Assembly: GCA_017307505.1 (NCBI GenBank)
Contig: JAFKEE010000051.1
Coordinates: forward strand, 36,325 to 100,324
Length of the DNA: 64,000 nucleotides
Direction of reading: 5' to 3'
Origin: Acidobacteriota bacterium
GTDB taxonomy: Bacteria; Acidobacteriota; Terriglobia; Bryobacterales; Bryobacteraceae
The stretch's first letter is position 1. Every line of letters starts with the position of its first letter. Below, one piece after another: positions 9,439 to 18,892 of this stretch. The notes below the pieces were generated by a model. The model searched no databases and was not told the DNA's origin. It worked only from the letters and a program-made list of their open reading frames with translations. Position numbers and translations under genes: made by a program.

Positions 9439-10065
9439 ATGAATTCGATCCTGTACTTGCATGGCTTTGCCTCTTCTCCCCAATCGCGAAAGGCACGCGT
9501 TTTTCAGGAACACTTTGCCGCGCGCGGCCTGAACCTGCTGGTTCCGGACCTGGCGGAAGGGGGCTTCCGCAACCTGACGATCTCAGGGCAACTGGCGATC
9601 ATTGAACGCACGGCCGGCAGCGGTCCGGTGTCGATCATCGGGTCCAGCATGGGCGGCTACCTCGCCGCGCTCTATGCGTCGCGTCATCCCGAAGTGGAGA
9701 AAACCGTACTTTTGGCTCCTGCATTCGGATTCGGGCGCCTGTGGGGCGAGAAGCTGGGTGCGGAGGCGATGGCGGAGTGGCGGCGCACCGGCGTGATCGA
9801 GACGATGAACTATGCCGAAGGCGGCATGGCGGAGTTGGGCTGGCAATTGATGGAAGACGCGCTGCGCTATGAGGACGAACCCGCCTTAACGCAGCCGACG
9901 CTGATCTATCACGGCATCCATGACGATGTTGTGCCGGTTGGCGTGTCCCGCGCTTTTGTCAGAACGAGGACGTGTGCCGAGCTACGGGAGGTGGATTCCG
10001 ACCACGAGCTGGCCAATGTAGTGGATGAGATTTGGGACGGTATTGTCTTGTTTCTAGGGCTGTAA
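9439..10065 (+). CDS. YqiA-type alpha/beta-hydrolase (esterase)
   Basis: A small alpha/beta-hydrolase (208 residues) of the YqiA/YcfP esterase family. The N-terminus [18 protein letters not shown] carries the oxyanion HG motif. The nucleophile elbow is [11 protein letters not shown] (Ser near 75). The acid and His are likely in [10 protein letters not shown] and DSDHELAN. The substrate is unknown; homologues hydrolyse short acyl esters. The ATG at 9439 has AGGTGAG immediately upstream; an in-frame GTG at 9433 is possible. Its start lies in the acpP upstream region, so the two transcription units are divergent. Confidence 0.88.
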   Translation: MNSILYLHGFASSPQSRKARVFQEHFAARGLNLLVPDLAEGGFRNLTISGQLAIIERTAGSGPVSIIGSSMGGYLAALYASRHPEVEKTVLLAPAFGFGRLWGEKLGAEAMAEWRRTGVIETMNYAEGGMAELGWQLMEDALRYEDEPALTQPTLIYHGIHDDVVPVGVSRAFVRTRTCAELREVDSDHELANVVDEIWDGIVLFLGL

Positions 10066-10089
10066 TCGAATCTTGTAAGGATTCCTGAT

Positions 10090-11196
10090 TCAATCGCCCG
10101 GCGGCAGCACCCAGAGCTCGGGGCGGCCCACATTGGAGTGCACGGCGCGGCTGAGCAGCCCGAAGTTGGCCCAGGAAAGGTAGAGGGCCATGCGAGCGGC
10201 CAGCCAGGCTCCGTAGGGTTGGTGTTTGGAATCGAGCGCGTTGAGGCGGTTCTCGACGGAGGGAACCGCGCTCACGGTTTCCAGCCACCGCGGACGGCTG
10301 AGGTCCTCGTCCAGCAACTGATCAATTTCGCAGATGGCGGCCTCGAGTTGGGGGCGTGTGGCGCCGTGGGTGGCGGCATAGCGGTCAGCTTCCAGGGTCC
10401 CGGGGCGGCTGAACGATGGCAGGATCAACAGGCCCAGAAACGACCACAGCGTGCAGCCCAGCAGAGTCTCGAGCAGCGCAAAGATCGTGTCGACGCCGCC
10501 CCAGGGGAGAGCCGCGGAGAGAACGAAGCCGAGCAGGTTCCAACCCATCGCCAGAAGGATGCCCCGCGTGCGGGCTCCGGTTCTGGAGAGACCCTGGCGG
10601 CGGATATGTTGCGCCAGCAGCGCAGGGGAGGTCAGGCGCGTATCCCAGAATTGCGGTTGGACATTGCGCTCCAGGCCGGGGAGGCCGGCGAGTCCTCCAG
10701 TGAAGCCGGGATCCCTGGCGAGAATGGCGATCGCATCAGAACCGGGGTGAGCGGCCGCCAGGGCGAGGCCGCCGGTCCAGCGGGCCAGGGGAAATTGGAA
10801 CGCGAGCAGCAGAACTTGCAGAGCCAGCAAGGCGCCGGCGGCAGCCCACAGCCCGCCCAGTTTGCCCGCCTGGAGCAGAACCAGTGCACACAGAGTCATC
10901 ACCACTCCCTGCACGAGGATGCCGCGCAGCCATTTCACAAGGAACTCGGAGAAGTGCAGGTTGAGGCGCTGATAGCTGCCGGGCAGGCTGTAGCCGCCCC
11001 AGAGATCAAAGGGCAGGCTGAGGCCGGCATAGGCCAGGAAGCAGACCACGAAGCCCGCCCAGTCTGAGTACCAGGGTCCACCGAAGTAGGGGAAGAAGGT
11101 GGACGGCATCTGGTACACATAAGCAGCCACGGTGAGAAGCAGCAGCAGGGCGGTGCCGGTAACGCCGGGGCCGAGCCGCGCTCGAGCATAGGTCAT
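10090..11196 (-). CDS. polytopic membrane protein, unknown function
   Basis: A 368-residue protein with about five hydrophobic segments (for example TGTALLLLLTVAAYVYQMP, WAGFVVCFLAYAGLSLPF and GVVMTLCALVLLQAGKLGG). A soluble tail of roughly 80 residues follows. The second half has an M48-like arrangement of membrane helices, but no HExxH zinc motif is visible. It therefore cannot be called a peptidase. The ATG at 11196 is chosen because upstream in-frame codons encode low-complexity proline/arginine-rich sequence. It is convergent with the esterase. Confidence 0.7.
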   Translation of the reverse strand: MTYARARLGPGVTGTALLLLLTVAAYVYQMPSTFFPYFGGPWYSDWAGFVVCFLAYAGLSLPFDLWGGYSLPGSYQRLNLHFSEFLVKWLRGILVQGVVMTLCALVLLQAGKLGGLWAAAGALLALQVLLLAFQFPLARWTGGLALAAAHPGSDAIAILARDPGFTGGLAGLPGLERNVQPQFWDTRLTSPALLAQHIRRQGLSRTGARTRGILLAMGWNLLGFVLSAALPWGGVDTIFALLETLLGCTLWSFLGLLILPSFSRPGTLEADRYAATHGATRPQLEAAICEIDQLLDEDLSRPRWLETVSAVPSVENRLNALDSKHQPYGAWLAARMALYLSWANFGLLSRAVHSNVGRPELWVLPPGD

Positions 11197-11363
11197 GTAA
11201 ATCTGTTTATCCTTCCACCTGGGTGCGCCTGGGCGGCGCCACGCGGGCCGAACGGGGGGAGGCGGGCCCTCCTCTCCCTCCATTGATGTTCGCGCAAGCG
11301 GCGGCGGTGACAAAATCCTCGTTCCGGTTGTGGCTCGGGGATTGTCTCTCAGATACTGGATAC

Positions 11364-12152
11364 ATGAGCTGTTTTCGACTGATTTGCCTTGGGCTGATGT
11401 TTTTGGGCGCTCCGTCCTTGTTTGGTTGGGGGCGTGATGGGCACCGGCTGATCGCGCAGATCGCGTCGCAGCAGCTGAATTCGAAAGCGCGGGCCGAGGT
11501 CCAGAAACTGCTGCAGGGCCAGTCGCTGGAGAGTATCGCATCGTGGGCGGATGAGGTGAGAGCACAGAGGAGAGAAACTTCTACCTGGCATTTCATCGAT
11601 CTGCCTTTGGATATACCCCGTGGGGATTGGAAGAAATACTGCCCGCAGACCGGGTGTGTGCTGGGACAGATTCCGGAGATGGAGCGCCGCTTGAAGAACA
11701 CGAACCTGGCGCAACGGGACCGGGCGGAAGCGCTCAAATTCCTGGTGCATCTGGTCAGCGATATGCATCAGCCTCTGCATGTGGGCGAGAAGCACGACCG
11801 TGGCGGCAACGATGTGAAAGTGGTATTCGCTGCGAAACCGAGCAACCTTCATTCGGTGTGGGATTCGAGCATCCTGGATCTGGGCGAGAAGCGGGATGCG
11901 AAGTTGAAGGATAAACTCGGCCGCAAGCCCGGTTACTTTGAGCGGCGCCGGCTGGCCAAGGGTTCCGTGGAAGACTGGGCCTGGCAGTCCCGCGATGTGT
12001 CCCGGGACGTAGTGTATGCGAATCTGCCTTCCGGGCAGCCGGCCATGCTGGGAGACGACTACTTTAACAAGGCGCTGCCGAGCGTCGAACTGCAACTCCG
12101 GCGGGCGGGTGTCCGTCTGGCTCGGGTTTTGAACGAGACGATCGGAAAGTAG
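11364..12152 (+). CDS. S1/P1-type nuclease
   Basis: Secreted zinc-dependent nuclease, 262 residues. The signal peptide ends just before WGRDGHRLIAQIA. In this family the new N-terminal Trp and the following His bind zinc. Further metal ligands are in HFIDLP, LVHLVSDMHQPLHVGE (His-Asp-His), DRGGND and NLHSVWDSSI, so all three zinc sites look intact. A candidate promoter (TTGTGG, 18 bases, GATACT, at 11328-11357) would start transcription almost at the ATG, suggesting a leaderless message. It is followed 12 bases on by a small secreted protein gene. Confidence 0.92.
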   Translation: MSCFRLICLGLMFLGAPSLFGWGRDGHRLIAQIASQQLNSKARAEVQKLLQGQSLESIASWADEVRAQRRETSTWHFIDLPLDIPRGDWKKYCPQTGCVLGQIPEMERRLKNTNLAQRDRAEALKFLVHLVSDMHQPLHVGEKHDRGGNDVKVVFAAKPSNLHSVWDSSILDLGEKRDAKLKDKLGRKPGYFERRRLAKGSVEDWAWQSRDVSRDVVYANLPSGQPAMLGDDYFNKALPSVELQLRRAGVRLARVLNETIGK

Positions 12153-12164
12153 ACCACCTTCCAT

Positions 12165-12794
12165 ATGGGAATCCTCCTGCTGCTTGCCGCGATGATGCAG
12201 GTGAGGGGGTTGGAGCGGATCCAGTTGGAGTCTGGCACGCCAGGCGGCGAGGGCCGGGTGGTCTTCCGGTTTGAGGCGCCGGCCGGGCTGAGCGGAAAAC
12301 ACGTTCGCCTGGAGACAAGTTGCCAAAGCGGGCTGGTGGTGAATGGGATCGAGGTAGTGAAAGAGGAAGGGCTGCCCTCTTTGACGCCCTATCTTTCGAG
12401 CCGGGGTCCGAATGAACTGGTGATGCCGGCGGGGTGTGCGCCGGCCGCTTTGCTGGTTACGCCAAGGGTGTTCTTATCGTCTTTGCGAGCAGAACCCGGG
12501 TCGGGCCGTCCGCTGGCGATGGTTGAGAACACATTGGATAACACGGTGAATGTGAGTGTGGCGTGCAGGCCGGCGGAGGTGCCGGATTCCGAGTGGCGGC
12601 GGGCGGGTGGTACGGTGGCGGCGGGCGGGCGCCAGGAATTGGAACTGGATGGACCCGCTGAAGCGCCAAACCGTCTGGTACGAATGGTTTGCAGGGTGGA
12701 GAAGCAGGCGGAAGCGGTAGAAGAGTCCTATGCCTTTGAGATAGTGTTGAATTTTCAATCACTTACGAAAAATGGAAGGGCTAACATCCGTTGA
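12165..12794 (+). CDS. secreted protein of unknown function
   Basis: A 209-residue protein not recognised as a known family. The first 15 residues form a short signal-like segment (MGILLLLAAMMQVRG). The rest is rich in beta-forming, Pro/Gly-punctuated sequence with four Cys residues, as in immunoglobulin-like or sugar-binding folds. It starts 12 bases after the nuclease stop and is probably co-transcribed with it. Confidence 0.6.
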   Translation: MGILLLLAAMMQVRGLERIQLESGTPGGEGRVVFRFEAPAGLSGKHVRLETSCQSGLVVNGIEVVKEEGLPSLTPYLSSRGPNELVMPAGCAPAALLVTPRVFLSSLRAEPGSGRPLAMVENTLDNTVNVSVACRPAEVPDSEWRRAGGTVAAGGRQELELDGPAEAPNRLVRMVCRVEKQAEAVEESYAFEIVLNFQSLTKNGRANIR

Positions 12795-12940
12795 CTCTGC
12801 GTGATACAATTTTTTGGAGAGCTGGGCACAGTTTCAGGCGCGTTTCCTGCAACCTTGAGTTGGACGGCGCGTCTAAGGAACAGAGGCAAGAGATTCGAAC
12901 GGCCACAAGGCAGACGTTTGGAATGTGAGAGTCGAGAGGT

Positions 12941-14275
12941 ATGTCGGCGAGCAATCCCAACCAATTCAACGCGCCTGACCAGGCAAACCGAGTGCAGCCG
13001 GGGAACCCCTCGCAGATCCCGATGTCCAGTCCGCTGGACCGGGCACTGGAACTGCAGGACGGCTCGAAGCCGTGGTTCCTCTCGCTGATTGAAAACCTGA
13101 AAGAACTGGCCGCGTACAAGAAACTGCCGCCACTGCAGGTCACCTTTAAGCCACTGAGTGAAGAAGAGTTGCTGCATGGCAGCGACAACTCTTTGCGTCA
13201 ACTGGCGGAGATCCAGCAGAAGAAACCGTTTTTCCGTACCCTGCGGGAAAACATTGCCGACCTCTTTAGCCCCGCTCCCCCGCCGCTGCAGGTCACTTCC
13301 CGTCCCTTGACGGAAGAAGAGATCCAGCACTCCGGCATGGCGGAGCTGGCCAAGACTTCCCTGCCCTGGTATCGCACAGTCTTCGCCAATGCGAAGGAAC
13401 TGTTCTTCCCGCCAAATCTTCCGCCGCTGCAGGTGACCTCCCAACCCGTTCAGGTGAAGGAGATGTTTGCCCGCGACGAGTATCGCGGCAAGTCGCAGAT
13501 GATGTCTGTTTTTGTCCACGTTGGGTTGGTGGCCCTGGCCTTCTTCCTCGGGACGAACAAGACTGTGCAGAACGCAGTGAAACAGTCAGTATCGCTGGTC
13601 GCTCCGCCGGATATTGATCCCTACATGCCGAAGATGGCCGTGAAGAAGCAGGCCATGGGCGGTGGTGGTGGCGGTGGCGATCGTTCGCCGTTGCCGGCCA
13701 GCAAGGGCAAGCTGCCGCGCCCTGACTTGAAGCAATTCACTCCTCCGGTCGCGGTGATCAACAATCCGAATCCCAGGCTGGTGATGGAGCCCACGATTAT
13801 TGCTCCTCCGGATACGCCTCTGCCGAACGTGAACATGCCCAACTACGGCGACCCGTTCGCCAAGGCCGGCATCCCTTCCAACGGGCCAGGCTCGGGCGGC
13901 GGCATTGGATCCGGTAGCGGCGGCGGCGTCGGCTCAGGCCGGGGCGGCGGTGTGGGTCCTGGCGAAGGCGGCGGCTTCGGCGGCGGCGCGTACCGCATTG
14001 GCGGCGGCGTGAGTGCGCCGGTGCCGGTGTTCCGCGTGGAGCCGGAGTACTCGGAAGAGGCCCGCAAAGCGAAGTTCCAGGGCACGGTGATGCTGGCGAT
14101 CGTCGTCGACGAAACCGGCAAGACAACGAACGTGCGCGTGGTTCGGCCGCTGGGCATGGGCCTGGATGAGAAGGCCATCGAAGCGGTAATGAAGTGGAAG
14201 TTCCGGCCTGGCTACAAGGATGGGAAACCGGTTCCGGTTCAGGCTAACGTAGAAGTCAACTTCCGGCTGCTATAA
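12941..14275 (+). CDS. TonB-family protein with threefold-repeated cytoplasmic region
   Basis: A 444-residue energy-transducer-like protein with unusual architecture. Residues 1-186 are soluble and contain three copies of a roughly 50-residue unit, each with an aromatic PWF/PFF/PWY element and the core PPLQVT (near residues 63, 113 and 161). One membrane helix follows (MMSVFVHVGLVALAFFLG, near 187-205), then a long Gly-rich linker. The C-terminal TonB domain has VFRVEPEYSEEARKAKFQG and AIEAVMKWKFRPGYKDG. Classical TonB has only a short cytoplasmic tail. No ExbB/ExbD lie beside it; those at 22-24 kb may serve it. The ATG lies 146 bases after the previous gene, and a hairpin terminator follows. 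Confidence 0.85.
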   Translation: MSASNPNQFNAPDQANRVQPGNPSQIPMSSPLDRALELQDGSKPWFLSLIENLKELAAYKKLPPLQVTFKPLSEEELLHGSDNSLRQLAEIQQKKPFFRTLRENIADLFSPAPPPLQVTSRPLTEEEIQHSGMAELAKTSLPWYRTVFANAKELFFPPNLPPLQVTSQPVQVKEMFARDEYRGKSQMMSVFVHVGLVALAFFLGTNKTVQNAVKQSVSLVAPPDIDPYMPKMAVKKQAMGGGGGGGDRSPLPASKGKLPRPDLKQFTPPVAVINNPNPRLVMEPTIIAPPDTPLPNVNMPNYGDPFAKAGIPSNGPGSGGGIGSGSGGGVGSGRGGGVGPGEGGGFGGGAYRIGGGVSAPVPVFRVEPEYSEEARKAKFQGTVMLAIVVDETGKTTNVRVVRPLGMGLDEKAIEAVMKWKFRPGYKDGKPVPVQANVEVNFRLL

Positions 14276-14292
14276 ACGAACCAGATCGATTG

Positions 14293-14330
14293 GAAAAAGG
14301 GCTGCTCCTTCGGGGCGGCCCTTTTTGTTT
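14293..14330 (+). terminator. rho-independent terminator after the TonB-like gene
   Basis: AAAAAGGGC...GCCCTTTTTG forms a stem with an inner CTCC/GGGG and a UUCG tetraloop, ending in a T run (CTTTTTGTTT). It lies 17 bases after the stop codon. The A run on the other arm makes it potentially bidirectional with the convergent symporter gene. Confidence 0.85.
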
Positions 14331-14382
14331 GATAGGGACGGTCCAGGTCCGCCCTCCCGGTGAGTTAGCGACTGAAGAGGCG

Positions 14383-15678
14383 CTAGTTGAGGATTGCTTC
14401 CTCGGCCGGCGTACGGTCGGGTGGACCGGACAGAAGACGGGCTTCCATGGTGTCAATGTCGAGTTCTCCGGTCCAGCGGGCTACCACCAACGTCGCTACG
14501 CCGTTGCCGATGACATTTGTGATGGCCCGGGCTTCCGACATAAAGCGGTCGATGCCCAGGATCAACGCCAGGCCGGCGACCGGAACATGGCCCACAGCCG
14601 ATAACGTGGCTGCCAGCACGATGAAGCCGCTGCCGGTGACGCCAGCCGCCCCTTTGGAGGTGAGCAGAAGCACGGCCAGGAGCGTCACCTGCTGGAACAG
14701 CGTCATGGACGTGTTGGTTGCCTGGGCAATGAAGATGGCGGCCATGGTGAGGTAGATCGACGTGCCGTCCAGATTGAATGAGTAGCCGGTGGGGATTACC
14801 AGGCCGACGGTGGAGCGGCTGGCACCAAGCGTTTCCATCTTCGAAAGCATGCGCGGGAGCGCGGCCTCCGAGGAAGACGTCCCGAGGACGATGAGCAACT
14901 CCTCCCGAATGTAGCCGAGGAACCGCCAGATGCTGAAGCCGTGGAGCCTGGCGATGGCGCCCAGAACCACAAATACGAAGATCAGGCAGGTGGCATAAAA
15001 AGTCCCCATCAGGCGGGCCAGGGACAGCAGGCTGTCCAGGCCGTAAGAGCCGACGGTGAAAGCCATGGCTCCGAACGCGCCAACGGGCGCAAGCCTCATG
15101 ATGTAGCCGACGATGGCGAACAGGACGTGGGATCCCTTTTCAATCACCTGGAAGACCAGGTTCTGGCGGGCATTCAGCCGCTGCAGTGCGACGCCAACGA
15201 GGACGGCGATGAACAGCACCTGAAGAATTTCGCCCTTGGCGAAGGCATCGACGATGGTGTCCGGAATCACGTGCAGCAGGAAATCCCTGGTGGTGCCGAG
15301 CTTCTGGGGTGACGCATAGGCGGCGATAGTTCCCGCGTCCAGCGACTTCACGTCAACGTTCATGCCCGCCCCGGGCTGCACGAAGTTCACGATGACGAGC
15401 CCGATGATGAGTGAAAGAGTGCTGACGATCTCGAAGTAGAGCAGCGCCAGGGCGCCGGTTTTGCCGACCTTTTTGACATCCTCAGTGCCCGCGATGCCGA
15501 CGACGACCGTGCAGAAGATGATGGGCGCGATCATCATCTTGATGAGCTTGATGAAGCCGTCGCCGAAGGGCTTCATGGCCGTGCCGGTGGCGGGCGAGAA
15601 GAAGCCCAGCAGGGCTCCGGCCGCGATGGCGACCAGCACTTGCAGGTAGAGCGACTTGTACCAGGATTTCGCGGACAT
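14383..15678 (-). CDS. dicarboxylate/amino acid:cation symporter (DAACS, DctA-like)
   Basis: A 431-residue secondary transporter that takes up C4-dicarboxylates or glutamate/aspartate with protons or sodium. Family hallmarks are [12 protein letters not shown] (serine-rich re-entrant loop 1), [19 protein letters not shown], and [18 protein letters not shown]. The segment [15 protein letters not shown] holds the substrate-binding positions near the C-terminus. About eight helices and two hairpins are evident. The exact substrate cannot be read from sequence. A plausible promoter lies 90-115 bases upstream, overlapping the end of the rhamnosidase gene. Confidence 0.92.
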   Translation of the reverse strand: MSAKSWYKSLYLQVLVAIAAGALLGFFSPATGTAMKPFGDGFIKLIKMMIAPIIFCTVVVGIAGTEDVKKVGKTGALALLYFEIVSTLSLIIGLVIVNFVQPGAGMNVDVKSLDAGTIAAYASPQKLGTTRDFLLHVIPDTIVDAFAKGEILQVLFIAVLVGVALQRLNARQNLVFQVIEKGSHVLFAIVGYIMRLAPVGAFGAMAFTVGSYGLDSLLSLARLMGTFYATCLIFVFVVLGAIARLHGFSIWRFLGYIREELLIVLGTSSSEAALPRMLSKMETLGASRSTVGLVIPTGYSFNLDGTSIYLTMAAIFIAQATNTSMTLFQQVTLLAVLLLTSKGAAGVTGSGFIVLAATLSAVGHVPVAGLALILGIDRFMSEARAITNVIGNGVATLVVARWTGELDIDTMEARLLSGPPDRTPAEEAILN

Positions 15679-15766
15679 GAGCGGATCCGAATTCTCCAGT
15701 GGGCGGCGGACTTCGAGCGGACCGGGACGGCACAGCGGGCGGGCAGGGCCCGTGTGCCGTCTCTCG

Positions 15767-15794
15767 ATTGTAGCGGTAAGCCGGAGCGGGTCAG
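15767..15794 (-). promoter_or_regulatory. candidate promoter of the symporter gene
   Basis: On the minus strand CTGACC (-35) is followed after 16 bases by TACAAT (-10). It overlaps the last codons of the rhamnosidase gene, which is co-oriented, so the symporter may be expressed separately. A 5' untranslated region of about 80 bases would follow. Confidence 0.35.
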
Positions 15795-18121
15795 GCCTGC
15801 GGCGGGCCGAGGACCTGAACTCCGGCGGGCGCTTTGGCGGTCCAGCGATAGCCGGCGCCCGCCCGCTCCACCGTGACTTCGATCAGGCCCTTGGGGTGCG
15901 GGACGACGCCGCTGGCCTTGGTGAGTTTGCCGAGGTTCGGCGCCAGGCGCACCTTGCTGAAACCCGGGGCGGCGGAATCGACACCAAGGACGGTGCGGAA
16001 GAACTCGATGTTCGGACTGGAGCCCCAGGCGTGGCAATCGGAGCGGGTCTCACCGGAATCGGTTTCGGCCCAGGTGGTGAGGCCCTCTTTGACCATGAAC
16101 TCCCAGGTGGCGAGGCGGTCCAGGTAGCGGTCGCCGAGCCCGGCCTTCACCATGGCGGCGTCGAGGTAGTAGCGGAAGTAGACGGAGCACTTGTAGAGCG
16201 ACTTGTCGGGCTCCACTTTCAGCATGAGCTCGCGGGCAGCAGCCGGAGTGGCCGGCAACTCGGCCAGGACCGCGAGCACGTTGGCATGCTGGGAGAAGTG
16301 CTTGTGGGCCAGATCCTCGCTATAGAGGCCGCGCTGGGCATCGTGGAACTTGGCCTGGATGGCCGCACGGAGCTTCGCGGCGGTCTCCTTGTGCTGGCCG
16401 GCGAAGGCCCGGCTGCCGAGGGCGGTTTCGAGTTCCTCGGCCCAGCGCAGGGCAAGCAGGAGCTGCAGTTGGATGGTGGCCGGCATGACGTCCGGCTCCG
16501 ATGGCGGGCGTCCTCCGCGCCAGGTGGCCACCCAGTCGACGTAGTTCCACCAGGGCATGGCGCCCAGCAGCCCGTCGGTGCGCAGGAAGCCGGTATACCA
16601 GCCGAGCACGGCGCGGACCCCATTCAGCATGCGGCGGACGAAGGCCGGATCATCGACGTACCACCAATAGTCGCGCACCATGCCGATCCACCAGAGGGAG
16701 AATGGCGGAATGTACTGCTGCAGGACGCTGGGCGCGCGGGAGAGGGTGGCGCCTTCGGCGGTACGAGAGCTGTCGATGAGTTCAATGGCATTGCGGACCA
16801 GGCGCGGGTCACCCGTCATGTAGAGCGTAACCATGGCCTGGATGCGGGTGTCGCCGACGTACTGGAGCTGCTCGTAGTAAGGGCAGTCCATGTAAGTTTC
16901 GTGGGCACAGAGACGGGCGGTGCGCCAACCGATGTCGAGCATCTTCTGGTGGAACGGGACACCGGTATCGAGCTTCGCCTTGACGGTGAAGGGGTAGCTG
17001 GTGAAGATGCCGCGCAGGTCTTCGATGACCAGAGGCTCGGATTTGGTTTCGACGGTGAGCTGGATGTAGCGCCAGGTGCGCCAGTAGAGGGGCCGGTAGA
17101 CGCGGTGCTGGCCGTCGGCGGTGTAGATGTCGCCATAGCCGCGGAATTCCTTGCCGTCGACTTCGTCGCGGTTGCCTTTGACGGCGCGGGGGCGGAGCTG
17201 CTGGAAGAGAGCTTCGGCGTAGCGGATCTGGATCTGGGCTCCGCGGCCGCCGTTCACTTCGAGTTCGAGAAAGGCGGTGGTGAGGTGGTCCTGATCCATG
17301 AGCAGGGTCGCCTGGGTATTGGCCGGGATCGTGAAAGCCGCTTTCTGCGCCGGGAAGGCCGGCGGCGGCTGGACGCCCTGTGCCTTGCGGACGCGCGCCA
17401 GGCGAGCGGGCGTATCCTCCATCGGCGGAATATTGCGGGCGACGAGCATCCAGCGGCTGGGCGCGTCGGTCTGGTCGCGGGGCGAGGCGTTGGGCCCGAC
17501 CTCGGCGGGCTGCCAGGCGGAGTCGTCGAACTCGGACCGTTCCCAGCCCCAGAGGCACCTGGCAGCGTCGAAGCGCTCCATTGGGCCGATGGCGTAGTAG
17601 CCGGGCGCGATCTCGCCGCGCTGGCCGCCGGGTAGACCGATGGGCGCGTAGGCCGGGTTGGCGGCACAGAGCCAGCCTTTGCCGGTATTCACTGATTCAA
17701 ACTCGGTGTCGCCGGCCTGAAGGAGGAAGGCCGTGCGGTTGGACCACTGGCAGACGGCGGCGTAGGGAGTGTCATTCCAGACGACGGCGGCGAGGACGTT
17801 GCGGCCCTGGACTGCGTGGGCGGCCGCATCGACAGTTTCGTAGCGCCAGTGGTTGAGGTCTCCTCGAGCGGGCCCCCGGGCGATGCGGACTCCGTTCAGA
17901 AAGAGCTCGTAGCGGCTGTCGCCGCTGACGTGGAGCTTGAAGGCGGCCGGCTTGCGGTCGAGCGTAAAGGTACGGCGGAAGTGATAGACGCCGTATGCGT
18001 TGGGCGGCGCACCGGCCGGGAAGATCCAGCGGGCCTTCCAGGCATTGGTGGCGACATCGACGTCAGCGGCGGCGAGCAGACCAGTGGCTCCGGCCTGCAA
18101 CAGGAACTCTCTGCGCAACAT
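15791..18121 (-). CDS. GH78-like alpha-L-rhamnosidase
   Basis: A 776-residue exported glycoside hydrolase, probably releasing alpha-L-rhamnose from plant or microbial polysaccharides. It starts with a Tat-like signal ([19 protein letters not shown]). A beta-sandwich region around [20 protein letters not shown] is typical of rhamnosidase accessory domains. The six-hairpin catalytic domain shows [17 protein letters not shown] near residue 410 and [20 protein letters not shown] near 685. These positions correspond to the GH78 'DCPxR' and 'H-W' regions. The standard CPQRDE is changed to CPYYEQ, so the subfamily or substrate may differ. Confidence 0.82.
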   Translation of the reverse strand: MLRREFLLQAGATGLLAAADVDVATNAWKARWIFPAGAPPNAYGVYHFRRTFTLDRKPAAFKLHVSGDSRYELFLNGVRIARGPARGDLNHWRYETVDAAAHAVQGRNVLAAVVWNDTPYAAVCQWSNRTAFLLQAGDTEFESVNTGKGWLCAANPAYAPIGLPGGQRGEIAPGYYAIGPMERFDAARCLWGWERSEFDDSAWQPAEVGPNASPRDQTDAPSRWMLVARNIPPMEDTPARLARVRKAQGVQPPPAFPAQKAAFTIPANTQATLLMDQDHLTTAFLELEVNGGRGAQIQIRYAEALFQQLRPRAVKGNRDEVDGKEFRGYGDIYTADGQHRVYRPLYWRTWRYIQLTVETKSEPLVIEDLRGIFTSYPFTVKAKLDTGVPFHQKMLDIGWRTARLCAHETYMDCPYYEQLQYVGDTRIQAMVTLYMTGDPRLVRNAIELIDSSRTAEGATLSRAPSVLQQYIPPFSLWWIGMVRDYWWYVDDPAFVRRMLNGVRAVLGWYTGFLRTDGLLGAMPWWNYVDWVATWRGGRPPSEPDVMPATIQLQLLLALRWAEELETALGSRAFAGQHKETAAKLRAAIQAKFHDAQRGLYSEDLAHKHFSQHANVLAVLAELPATPAAARELMLKVEPDKSLYKCSVYFRYYLDAAMVKAGLGDRYLDRLATWEFMVKEGLTTWAETDSGETRSDCHAWGSSPNIEFFRTVLGVDSAAPGFSKVRLAPNLGKLTKASGVVPHPKGLIEVTVERAGAGYRWTAKAPAGVQVLGPPQA

Positions 18122-18161
18122 GCATCGAGTATATCGCCGGGGGCGAACCGATGAACCGGAG

Positions 18162-18515
18162 TTACTTATCCTTTTGTGCGGTGAACGTGCCGTCGGCGGC
18201 GCCGCCGAAGTCGATGGTGCCCTTCATGGTGGTGGGCGACTCGATGGTGCCGGTGTAGACGACGTTCATGGCGTTGCCTTCGTAGTTGGCCTTGAACTCC
18301 CAGCGAACCTTGTTGCCGTCAACGGTGCCGGTGAGTTTGTACTCGCCGAGCATGCCGGAGTAGGTTCCGGTGAGCTTGGATCCATCCTGCTGGAAGGTGA
18401 ACGTGGGGTTGCCGGTGTTGCCGGCGATCTGGACCTCCGCCTTCCAGTGTCCAGTGATATCGGCCGCAGCCAGGGGCAGGGCCAGGAGGACGAGCAATGC
18501 GAGCAGCAGCTTCAT
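18162..18515 (-). CDS. small secreted beta-barrel-like protein
   Basis: A 117-residue exported protein of unknown function. After a signal peptide (MKLLLALLVLLALPLAAA) it has short alternating beta strands. Repeated D/G-K-L-T-G-T patterns such as TGHWKAEVQ, DGSKLTGTYSG and GTVDGNKVRWEF suggest a lipocalin-like or eight-stranded barrel. A protein of the same style lies at 59396-59773. The ATG overlaps the stop of the DUF971 gene (ATGA), so the longer upstream start is rejected and coupling is likely. Confidence 0.7.
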   Translation of the reverse strand: MKLLLALLVLLALPLAAADITGHWKAEVQIAGNTGNPTFTFQQDGSKLTGTYSGMLGEYKLTGTVDGNKVRWEFKANYEGNAMNVVYTGTIESPTTMKGTIDFGGAADGTFTAQKDK

Positions 18516-18883
18516 AAGCGGCCTTCCTGTCGTAACTTCATGCACTCGGCGCACGGACAGATGCGGCGCAGGTGCTCGTAGGAGTATATCCCGGCATTGT
18601 GCCCGTCGTTCCAGTCAATTCGCACGGCGTAGGTACCCACTTCTTCGATGTTGTTCATGCGGATCTTCGGCTTATACATCTGGAAGGGGTTGGCCGGAGG
18701 GGCGGGCTTGGAATAATCGGTGCGCTGCGGTTCAGTGCCATGGGCGCCGGTGCAGGTGGCGCAGGGGCACTCGTCGCGGAGGAGTTCGCAGGAGAAGTCG
18801 CTCCGGTGGCCGTCGGACCAGTCGATCTTAATGCCTTTGGACTTGGAGACGGCGAGGTGGAGCGGGTCCGTGGAGATGGTCAT
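18512..18883 (-). CDS. DUF971 protein (GBBH-like N-terminal domain)
   Basis: A 123-residue protein of the DUF971 family, related to the N-terminal zinc-binding domain of gamma-butyrobetaine hydroxylase. Two cysteine pairs are visible, RDECPCATCTG and RRICPCAECM. Family features KIDWSDGHRSDFSCELLR and VRIDWNDGHNAGIYSYEHL occur once each. Homologues are often next to or fused with Mrp/ApbC iron-sulfur carrier ATPases; none is present here. It sits nine bases after the (p)ppGpp synthetase stop and overlaps the next small gene. Confidence 0.85.
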   Translation of the reverse strand: MTISTDPLHLAVSKSKGIKIDWSDGHRSDFSCELLRDECPCATCTGAHGTEPQRTDYSKPAPPANPFQMYKPKIRMNNIEEVGTYAVRIDWNDGHNAGIYSYEHLRRICPCAECMKLRQEGRL

Positions 18884-18892
18884 GGGAGATTC

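Noticed and set aside
15656..17635. 659-codon plus-strand ORF
   Set aside because: It is entirely antisense to the GH78-like gene, with Gly/Ala/Val/Glu-rich shadow composition and no motif.
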